A stretch of 19,550 nucleotides of DNA from the NCBI GenBank assembly GCA_964503685.1, contig CAZDAW010000064.1:1-19550 (forward strand), in the 5' to 3' direction. Made by a program: the position numbers and the translations under genes. The notes beneath the pieces are model-generated. The model saw only the letters and a list, made by a program, of their open reading frames with translations, was not told the origin of the DNA and did not search any database. This document shows positions 5,663 to 11,834 of the stretch, one piece after another. Within the stretch, counting starts at the first letter, position 1. Each line of letters starts with the position of its first letter. This DNA is from CAZDAW01 sp964503685. Its GTDB lineage: Bacteria > Chloroflexota > Anaerolineae > Anaerolineales > Anaerolineaceae.

Positions 5663-7330
5663 ATGACAGATCTGATCAAGCAGATAGCCGATGATTTACA
5701 GCAAAAAATTCATGAATTTCGCCCTGAAGTGGAAGTGCGTGATATCGGGACGGTTCTTGAAGCAGGTGATGGTATCGCACGCGTACGCGGCCTGAATGAT
5801 GTTCGCTCGCAGGAGCTGGTGCAGTTTGCTAACGGCGTGATGGGGATTGCTTTCAATCTTGAACAGGATACGGTGGGTGTCATTATCATGGGGGATTATT
5901 CCGGCATTGGCGAGGGGATGCAGGTGCGTTCGACAGGCCGGATTGCTTCGGTGCCGGTAGGTGAAGGACTGATCGGTCGGGTAATCAATGTGTTGGGTGA
6001 ACCAGTTGACGGCAAGGGGGCAATTAACTTTACCAAATATCGCCCAATTGAACGGATTGCGGCAGGAGTAATTGATCGTCAGGATGTCGATACACCGGTT
6101 CAGACAGGCATTAAAGCCATCGATTCAATGATTCCGATCGGGCGTGGTCAGCGCGAATTAATTATCGGCGACCGCCAAACCGGGAAAACCGCCATAGCTA
6201 TTGATACGATCATCAACCAGAAGGGCAAAGACCTGATCTGTATTTATGTGGCGATTGGGCAGAAGAAGGCTGCAATTGCGCGCACTGTGGCGCTGCTGGA
6301 GCAATACGGCGCAATGGATCATACCATCGTGGTTATTGCACCAGCGGATGATCCGGCTGCTTTGCAATATATTGCCCCTTATGCAGGGTGCGCAATTGGG
6401 GAAGAATTCATGGAAAACGGGAAAGATGCCCTGGTTGTGTATGACGATTTGAGCAAACATGCCTGGGCTTACCGTCAGGTATCGTTGTTGCTGCGCCGCC
6501 CGCCGGGCCGTGAGGCGTATCCTGGTGATGTGTTTTACTTACATTCCAGGTTGCTGGAGCGCGCCGCCCGTCTGGATATCGAGTATGTAATTACGAAAGC
6601 GGATTTCGCTCGCGATGAGGCTGAACCTGCTGATGCTGTTGACGGTAAAGTCTATAGCGGCCCAGTATCCAGGCATGATGCTGAACAGGCGCTCAGAGCA
6701 ATGACAGACGCCAGCCAGTATAAGATCGTAAAGGTCAAAGGCTCAGGCGGCTCGTTGACAGCTTTGCCCATCATCGAAACACTGCTGGGCGATGTTTCGG
6801 CTTACATTCCAACCAACGTGATCTCGATCACCGATGGGCAGATTTACCTTGAAAGTAACCTTTTCAATGCCGGTATCCGCCCTGCAATCAACGTTGGTAT
6901 CTCGGTTTCCCGTGTTGGTGGATCGGCGCAGACCAAGGCCATGAAACAGGTCGCAGCGCGCCTGCGCCTGGATATGGCAAGTTTTCGTGAACTGGCGGCT
7001 TTTGCCCAATTTGGATCCGATCTGGATAAATCGACCATGGCGCAATTGAACCGTGGGCAACGCCTGCAGGAGATCCTCAAGCAGCCCCAATATCAGCCCA
7101 TGTCGCTGGAAGATCAGGTTATCGTCTTTTTTGCAGGAACGAACGGTTTTGCTGATAATGTGCCTCTGGATCAAATGAAGAAATGGGAAACGGCTTTACT
7201 GCGCGACATGGATATGCGGTATCCGGAAATAGGCAAAGATATTGCGGCGCAAAAACGAATCACTTCTGAAACAGAGGAGCGATTGCGCAAAGCGCTGCAA
7301 GAATTTAAACTATCCTGGCAGAACGAATAA
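5663..7330 (+). CDS. atpA: F1Fo ATP synthase subunit alpha, with carboxy-side insertion
   Basis: Alpha forms the non-catalytic nucleotide sites of the F1 hexamer on the cytoplasmic face of the membrane. The beta-barrel domain is at about 25-95, Walker A GDRQTGKT is at 169-176 (the same numbering as E. coli, from memory), VYDDLSKHA is near 259-267 and the arginine finger is Arg417 in SVSRVGG. The protein is 555 residues, against about 505-515 usual. The excess is an acidic, alanine-rich insertion of about 41 residues between LLERAARL (297-304) and GSLTALPIIET (363-373). Everything downstream continues normally to the helical carboxy-terminus, so it is not a frameshift. TGGAGG (5653-5658) precedes the ATG. 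It heads the alpha-gamma-beta-epsilon cluster; no delta gene lies upstream. Confidence 0.97.
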   Translation: MTDLIKQIADDLQQKIHEFRPEVEVRDIGTVLEAGDGIARVRGLNDVRSQELVQFANGVMGIAFNLEQDTVGVIIMGDYSGIGEGMQVRSTGRIASVPVGEGLIGRVINVLGEPVDGKGAINFTKYRPIERIAAGVIDRQDVDTPVQTGIKAIDSMIPIGRGQRELIIGDRQTGKTAIAIDTIINQKGKDLICIYVAIGQKKAAIARTVALLEQYGAMDHTIVVIAPADDPAALQYIAPYAGCAIGEEFMENGKDALVVYDDLSKHAWAYRQVSLLLRRPPGREAYPGDVFYLHSRLLERAARLDIEYVITKADFARDEAEPADAVDGKVYSGPVSRHDAEQALRAMTDASQYKIVKVKGSGGSLTALPIIETLLGDVSAYIPTNVISITDGQIYLESNLFNAGIRPAINVGISVSRVGGSAQTKAMKQVAARLRLDMASFRELAAFAQFGSDLDKSTMAQLNRGQRLQEILKQPQYQPMSLEDQVIVFFAGTNGFADNVPLDQMKKWETALLRDMDMRYPEIGKDIAAQKRITSETEERLRKALQEFKLSWQNE

Positions 7331-7342
7331 GGCGAACAGGCT

Positions 7343-8266
7343 ATGGCATCCCACAGGGAAATGCGGCTCCATATTCGGAGCGTAAAAAATATTGCCCAGG
7401 TGACGCGTGCTTCAGAGGCTGTCAGCGCCAGTAAGGTAAAACGCGCTATTGCTGCTGTGCAGGAAACCAAAGCGTATGCTGATAAAGCCTGGATGTTATT
7501 AACCCATCTGGCTGAACAGCCGGGCCATGCCAGCATGCACCCTCTTTTAGCAGACCGGGAAGAGAAGAATCGTGTACTTGTCGTTGCCATCAGCAGCGAC
7601 CGTGGATTGGCCGGATCATTCAATGCCAATCTTGTGCGTTTCACCATGGAACATTTTGCCCGTTATCCGGTACGGGTCAGTTATGTAACAGTTGGACGAA
7701 AAGGCCGTGATATGATCTATCGCCGGCGTGGCGAGATCATCGGAGAATTTAGCAACATCCCTTCACCTCCCACTGCTTCAGATGTCTCGCCAATTGGTAA
7801 ACTAATCTTGGACGATTTTCAGACTAATGTAGTTGATTCGGTTTATCTCGTTTACACTGATTTCATCAATATGATGGTTCAAAAACCGGTTCTCAAAAAA
7901 TTATTGCCTCTCCGTGTAGAGGATAAAGACCGGGTAATGGATTTTGATACATCCCATCACAATACCAGCAATGTGTTTACGTATGAGCCTGGCCAGAGTG
8001 AAATTCTGGATGAAATCGTGCCTCGATTTACTGCTTTGCAGGTTTATCAGGCAATTCTGGAATCTCAGGCCAGTGAACATGCGGCGCGCATGGTGGCAAT
8101 GAGACAGGCCACTGATAATGCAACAGAGCTGATTAAAGATTTAGAGTTACAATACAACAAGTCCCGCCAGAAGTCGATTACTGATGACATTCTGGATATT
8201 TCTGGTGGCGCAGAAGCGCTGGCGCAGGTAATGGCGCAGATTCGTGGAGGTAATGATTATGAATAG
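7343..8266 (+). CDS. atpG: F1Fo ATP synthase subunit gamma
   Basis: Gamma is the rotating central shaft of F1. The 307-residue protein (usually about 285-300) has the amino-terminal helix REMRLHIRSVKNIAQVTRA, the middle Rossmann-like domain starting with VLVVAISSDRGLAGSFNANL, and the long carboxy-terminal helix ending RQKSITDDILDISGGAEAL. In place of the methionine of the common KAMEMVAASKM motif it has Ser24 (RASEAVSASKV); that methionine is the one whose change to lysine uncouples the E. coli enzyme. The gene starts 12 bases after atpA without a strong ribosome-binding site, consistent with translational coupling, and its stop overlaps atpD. Confidence 0.96.
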   Translation: MASHREMRLHIRSVKNIAQVTRASEAVSASKVKRAIAAVQETKAYADKAWMLLTHLAEQPGHASMHPLLADREEKNRVLVVAISSDRGLAGSFNANLVRFTMEHFARYPVRVSYVTVGRKGRDMIYRRRGEIIGEFSNIPSPPTASDVSPIGKLILDDFQTNVVDSVYLVYTDFINMMVQKPVLKKLLPLRVEDKDRVMDFDTSHHNTSNVFTYEPGQSEILDEIVPRFTALQVYQAILESQASEHAARMVAMRQATDNATELIKDLELQYNKSRQKSITDDILDISGGAEALAQVMAQIRGGNDYE

Positions 8267-9656
8267 TTCAGCCGGTAAAGTTGTACAGATTCAGGGTGGG
8301 GTTGTGGACGTTGAATTTGGAGAGGGTAATTTGCCCGATATTTACGAGGCTATCGAAGTCCCTCGCGAAGGACAATCCAAACTTGTTTTAGAAGTGCAGA
8401 AACATCTGGGCAGTTCGAGTGCTCGCTGTGTGGCGATGGACACGACCGATGGATTGCAGCGCGGTCTTCCTGCGTACCGCACGTTTAAACCGATTGTCGT
8501 GCCGGTTGGGCCGGGTACTCTGGGAAGGATATTCAACGTTCTTGGCGAAACGGTTGACAAAAAAGGTCCTGTTCAGGCAACTGATTACTACCCGATTCAC
8601 CGTCCCGCGCCGAGTTTTGATGAACAATCCACACGGGTTGAGGTCTTTGAAACGGGTTTGAAGGTTGTGGATTTGATCGCCCCCTTTACTCGCGGCGGTA
8701 AAACCGGTATTTTTGGCGGCGCAGGAGTTGGCAAGACCGTCATTATTATGGAACTGATCCGGTCAATCGCTACCGTTCATCAGGGTAATTCGGTCTTCGC
8801 TGGAGTAGGCGAGCGCACACGTGAAGGAACACAACTCTACCGCGAGATGTTGGAATCAGGGGTTATGAAAGATACGGTCATGGTTTACGGTCAGATGAAT
8901 GAGCCGCCAGGCGTGCGTTTGCGCGTGGCGCTTTCTGCTCTGGCGATGTCCGAATATTTCCGCGATCAGGGTAGAGACGTACTGCTTTTCATCGATAATA
9001 TTTTCCGCTTTACCATGTCCGGTTCAGAGGTGTCAGCCCTGCTTGGTCGTATGCCTTCGGCAGTTGGTTACCAACCTACATTATCGACTGAAATGGGTGA
9101 ATTGCAGGAACGAATCACATCAACCCGGAGCGGTTCCATCACTTCGATGCAGGCTGTTTATGTGCCGGCTGACGACTATTCCGACCCGGCGCCTGTGGCG
9201 ACTTTCACTCACCTGGATGCTACCATTGCCCTGGAGCGCGCCATCGTTGAAAAAGGCATTTATCCGGCGGTAGATCCTTTGACCTCGACATCGCGTATCC
9301 TCGACCCGCGAATTGTAGGAGAGGAACATTACCGCACTGCCCGGGAAACACAGTTGGTATTACAGCGTTATAAAGACTTGCAGGATATCATCGCCATTCT
9401 GGGTATCGATGAGTTGAGCGAAGACGACAAGCTGATCGTTTCACGCGCCCGCAAGATCGAAAGATTCTTCTCTCAACCGATGTATGTGGCCGAGCAATTT
9501 ACCGGTATTCCGGGTCGTTATGTGCCTTTGCGCGAAACGGTACGCGGTTTTCGCGAGATTTTGGATGGAAAGCACGATGATCTTCCGGAACAGGCTTTCA
9601 AAATGGTTGGCACGATTGATGAAGCAGTTGAAGCCGCAAAGACACTGTCTGACTAG
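8259..9656 (+). CDS. atpD: F1Fo ATP synthase subunit beta
   Basis: Beta carries the catalytic nucleotide sites of F1. In the 465-residue protein Walker A GGAGVGKT is at 153-160, the catalytic glutamate is Glu185 in GERTREG, Walker B is LLFIDNIFRF, and the DELSEDD segment that contacts gamma is intact, followed by the normal helical carboxy-terminus. Length and motifs are ordinary, in contrast to alpha. The start at 8259 (MNSSAGKVVQI) is chosen because GGAGG (8246-8250) lies 8 bases before it; the GTG at 8244 and ATG at 8253 are too close to or inside that site. It overlaps the atpG end by 8 bases, so the two are translationally coupled. Confidence 0.97.
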   Translation: MNSSAGKVVQIQGGVVDVEFGEGNLPDIYEAIEVPREGQSKLVLEVQKHLGSSSARCVAMDTTDGLQRGLPAYRTFKPIVVPVGPGTLGRIFNVLGETVDKKGPVQATDYYPIHRPAPSFDEQSTRVEVFETGLKVVDLIAPFTRGGKTGIFGGAGVGKTVIIMELIRSIATVHQGNSVFAGVGERTREGTQLYREMLESGVMKDTVMVYGQMNEPPGVRLRVALSALAMSEYFRDQGRDVLLFIDNIFRFTMSGSEVSALLGRMPSAVGYQPTLSTEMGELQERITSTRSGSITSMQAVYVPADDYSDPAPVATFTHLDATIALERAIVEKGIYPAVDPLTSTSRILDPRIVGEEHYRTARETQLVLQRYKDLQDIIAILGIDELSEDDKLIVSRARKIERFFSQPMYVAEQFTGIPGRYVPLRETVRGFREILDGKHDDLPEQAFKMVGTIDEAVEAAKTLSD

Positions 9657-9679
9657 TTTATTAAACCACCATCCGGCAG

Positions 9680-9696
9680 CATGGGAAAACCCCATG
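9680..9696 (+). other. Small hairpin between atpD and atpC
   Basis: CATGGG (9680-9685) and CCCATG (9691-9696) form a perfect 6-bp stem with a 5-base loop in the 65-base gap before atpC. No T-run follows, so it is not a terminator. It may affect mRNA stability or processing between beta (three copies per complex) and epsilon (one copy). Confidence 0.4.
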
Positions 9697-9721
9697 TGTT
9701 GGATAAAAGCAGGAAACAGAT

Positions 9722-10144
9722 ATGCCAATCTATTGTGAAATCGTTTCACAGGACCGCCAGGTTTTCAAAGGCGACGTTGAGATGGTTGTGTTGCCCGGTG
9801 AAGAGGGCGAGATGGGGATTTTGCCAAATCATTCCGCCTTGCTCACTACATTAAAGTATGGGGTGATCAAGATAAAACGGAATGGCGCGGAGGATATGTT
9901 CTTCACTGTAGCCGGCGGGGTGGCGGAAGTTTTACCGTCTCAGGTAACCATCCTGGCTGATGCGGCGGAAAATGTTGCAGAAATTGATGAGCAACGCGCT
10001 GCTGCTGCCCGCAAGCGAGCAGAGGATTTGCTTAAGCAGGGCCCTCCGCCGGATACGGATACCTATCTGAAAATCCAGGCAGCCTTACGTCGGTCTGATC
10101 TGCGCCTGACCGCTGCGCGAAAATATAAACAAGGCCGGCGGTAA
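9722..10144 (+). CDS. atpC: F1Fo ATP synthase subunit epsilon
   Basis: Epsilon binds gamma and the c-ring and can inhibit ATP hydrolysis through its carboxy-terminal helices. The 140-residue protein has the amino-terminal beta-sandwich (1-85) with the family signature LPGEEGEMGILPNHSALLT, and a charged helical tail (about 88-140) with a proline break (GPPPD) between the helices. AGGAA (9711-9715) lies 6 bases before the ATG. It closes the F1 cluster. The gap to the following MreB-like gene is 47 bases with a T-run but no clear stem, so readthrough is likely. Confidence 0.94.
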   Translation: MPIYCEIVSQDRQVFKGDVEMVVLPGEEGEMGILPNHSALLTTLKYGVIKIKRNGAEDMFFTVAGGVAEVLPSQVTILADAAENVAEIDEQRAAAARKRAEDLLKQGPPPDTDTYLKIQAALRRSDLRLTAARKYKQGRR

Positions 10145-10191
10145 AATTCGTTTTTTTGTTGAAATAAAACAGGAAGGATATCTATAGCTTT

Positions 10192-11199
10192 ATGCCAGGC
10201 TTTACACGCGAATTGGGCATTGACCTGGGGACTTATCACATTGTTGTGGCCGAGGGGGATAAGATCCTCATCCAGGAGCCTACCGTTGTGGCTATTATCA
10301 TTGATGAGCAGAAGATGGTCGCCTGGGGGCGCGAAGCGCGTGATATGTATGGTCGGGTACCCGAAACGATCGAGGTCGGGCGACCGCTGCAAAACGGCGT
10401 CATTGCCGATTTCGAAATCACTGAGAATTTGCTGCGTGATTTAATTAAAAAAATCACCGGGCCAATGGGTTTTTTTCGTCCGCGAGTGATGATTACCGTA
10501 CCTTATGGGGTGACAAGCGTCGAAATGCGCGCTGTGCATGAAGCTGTTCTGGGCGCCGGTTGTCGGGATGTCAGCCTTATTCAGCAGCCGCTGGCGGCTG
10601 CACTCGGCGTGGATTTGCCAATTGGCACACCAACGGGGAATATGATCCTCTGTCTTGGGGCCGGAACGTCGCAGGCCGCAGTTCTGGCGATGTGGGGGAT
10701 TGTTTCTGCTGAAACCTTAAGAGCCGGTGGACTGGCAATGGATGAGGCAATTATGGCTTACGTGCGCAGGAAATATGGGCTGGTCATTGGACAGCCGACC
10801 GCCGAACAACTTAAATTACGAATTGGCGCAGCAGTACCACAGGCAGAAGAGAACAGCATGGAGGTTCAGGGGCAGGATCAAATCAGCGGCTTGCCGCGTC
10901 CCGCGGTGCTGACTACCGGTGAGATTGTTGAAGCATTGCAAGAGCCGTTAAAAGATATCGTCGAAACTGCCCGCAAGGTGTTGGAAAAAACCCCCCCCGA
11001 ACTGGTTTCTGATATTATCGACCGCGGTGTGGCGTTGTGCGGCGGCACGGCGCTGTTACGCGGGATTGATAAGTTACTCACCAAATCTTTAGGCATACCC
11101 GCCTATCTTGTTGATAATCCGGTCACCTGTACCGCTGAAGGCATTATCGTAGCGATGAAAATGTATCCTCTTCTCAAACGTAATTTACCTGTTACGTAA
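10192..11199 (+). CDS. MreB/Mbl-like actin-family protein with altered ATPase residues
   Basis: MreB proteins form membrane-bound filaments guiding cell-wall synthesis. The 335-residue length is normal and the first phosphate loop GIDLGTYH (9-16) and adenosine motif ALCGGTALLRGID (281-293) are intact, with the family's ITVPYG (101-106) and GLAMDEAI (180-187). Three acidic positions of the active site are changed: the EEP motif is QQP (Gln131-Gln132), the second phosphate loop DIGGGTTE is CLGAGTSQ (154-161), so its Asp is Cys154 and its Glu is Gln161. It probably binds nucleotide but hydrolyses poorly or not at all. AGGAAGGA (10171-10178) is 13 bases from the ATG, unusually far, but no nearer in-frame start exists. 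It follows atpC by 47 bases and ends at a terminator. An A6C8 tract lies at 10985-10998. Confidence 0.88.
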   Translation: MPGFTRELGIDLGTYHIVVAEGDKILIQEPTVVAIIIDEQKMVAWGREARDMYGRVPETIEVGRPLQNGVIADFEITENLLRDLIKKITGPMGFFRPRVMITVPYGVTSVEMRAVHEAVLGAGCRDVSLIQQPLAAALGVDLPIGTPTGNMILCLGAGTSQAAVLAMWGIVSAETLRAGGLAMDEAIMAYVRRKYGLVIGQPTAEQLKLRIGAAVPQAEENSMEVQGQDQISGLPRPAVLTTGEIVEALQEPLKDIVETARKVLEKTPPELVSDIIDRGVALCGGTALLRGIDKLLTKSLGIPAYLVDNPVTCTAEGIIVAMKMYPLLKRNLPVT

Positions 11200-11262
11200 T
11201 CTCGAAAGATGATGATTACGAGATAATTTTGAAGTGAAGGTAACATAATCTGATAAAAAAAC

Positions 11263-11294
11263 AAGGGTGGGTTCCAACCCCACCCTTTCGTTTT
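11263..11294 (+). terminator. Rho-independent terminator after the MreB-like gene
   Basis: AAGGGTGGG (11263-11271) pairs with CCCACCCTT (11279-11287) around a 7-base loop, followed by a T-rich run (TTTCGTTTT). An A-run on the other side (11255-11261) lets it also work for the minus-strand gene at 11359-11703. Confidence 0.75.
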
Positions 11295-11295
11295 G

Positions 11296-11358
11296 CATAG
11301 CGGGTTTTCGACGCGATACGGTATATAATCGCGCGGATTAGCGGGCTTTTTTTGATGA
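11296..11358. other. Intergenic stretch with a hairpin and repeated TAGCGGG-T-run unit
   Basis: CGCGAT (11312-11317) and ATCGCG (11328-11333) can form a 6-bp stem with a 10-base loop. It is flanked by two copies of TAGCGGG followed by T-runs (11298-11308 and 11339-11353). The second T-run of seven suggests termination from the left, but the TAGCGGG copies are direct, not inverted. No coding region is seen. Confidence 0.35.
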
Positions 11359-11703
11359 TTAACTGATGGCGCTTTTCTTGGTACGCGCCAGATTCACTGA
11401 AAATTGATTGTCGCTGACAGGATCCAGGGCAAATACAGGCGGCTTTCCGTGCGGCCAGGGCGCCAATCCATGATTGCGCAGCCACTTCCCGATTTCCTTG
11501 CTGATCAATGGATAAGGCTCTTCGCCCCAAAATTGCGTTTTATTGATCGCTATCTCAAATGTTTCCTTACCGTCTTCAATTTCGATTACAATTTTTTCCC
11601 AATCCTTTTTGAAATATTGATCACGATCAGGGAGGTTGACTTTAAAGCCATATCCTGTCCCATTCCGGTTATGCGCGCCATTATTCCAGGCTGAAACGAT
11701 CAT
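11359..11703 (-). CDS. Conserved-looking hypothetical protein, 114 residues
   Basis: I do not assign a function. The small soluble protein starts MIVSAWNNGAHNRNGTGYG and contains an acidic/aromatic core (YFKKDWEKIVIEIED) and a carboxy-terminal stretch with KEIGKWLRNHG, APWPHGKPP and DNQFSVN. There is no signal peptide or membrane segment. I have the impression of a widespread uncharacterised bacterial family, but cannot confirm it here. Expression looks real: AGGAGG lies 8 bases before the ATG on the minus strand, and a near-consensus promoter precedes it. It ends facing the terminator shared with the MreB-like gene and is divergent from the kinase. Confidence 0.8.
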   Translation of the reverse strand: MIVSAWNNGAHNRNGTGYGFKVNLPDRDQYFKKDWEKIVIEIEDGKETFEIAINKTQFWGEEPYPLISKEIGKWLRNHGLAPWPHGKPPVFALDPVSDNQFSVNLARTKKSAIS

Positions 11704-11751
11704 AGGGTTATCCTCCTGTTATTTTCCATTGAGAGATCTTCCACTACCTGG

Positions 11752-11780
11752 ATTATAGACAAATTACGCTATTATGGCAA
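11752..11780 (-). promoter_or_regulatory. Sigma-70-type promoter for the 114-residue gene
   Basis: On the minus strand TTGCCA (11780-11775) is followed after exactly 17 bases by TATAAT (11757-11752), a near-perfect housekeeping promoter. Transcription would begin near 11745, about 40 bases before the start codon, leaving room for its AGGAGG site. Confidence 0.65.
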
Positions 11781-11798
11781 TAAATTTTTTATTCTTGC

Positions 11799-11827
11799 TT
11801 GACCCTGTTCGGAAAGGGCTGTAAGAT
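11799..11827 (+). promoter_or_regulatory. Sigma-70-type promoter of the kinase gene, possibly leaderless
   Basis: TTGACC (11799-11804) and TAAGAT (11822-11827) are 17 bases apart. The expected start of transcription, about seven bases after the -10, falls at or next to the ATG at 11835. The gene has no ribosome-binding site at a usable distance, so a leaderless mRNA fits both facts. Confidence 0.5.
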
Positions 11828-11834
11828 TTAACGT

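Noticed and set aside
6572..6750. Frameshift or intervening element in atpA as the cause of the extra length
   Set aside because: The frame stays open, codon use looks like the surroundings, and conserved motifs continue on both sides in one frame, so it is an insertion within the protein.
6743..7174. 143-residue minus-strand frame within atpA
   Set aside because: Overlaps the strongly conserved alpha-subunit coding region and shows no start signals.
10985..10998. Programmed -1 frameshift at the A6C8 tract
   Set aside because: In the reading frame the heptamer is A AAA ACC, not the canonical slippery A AAA AAC, and no downstream stimulatory structure or useful extended frame was seen.
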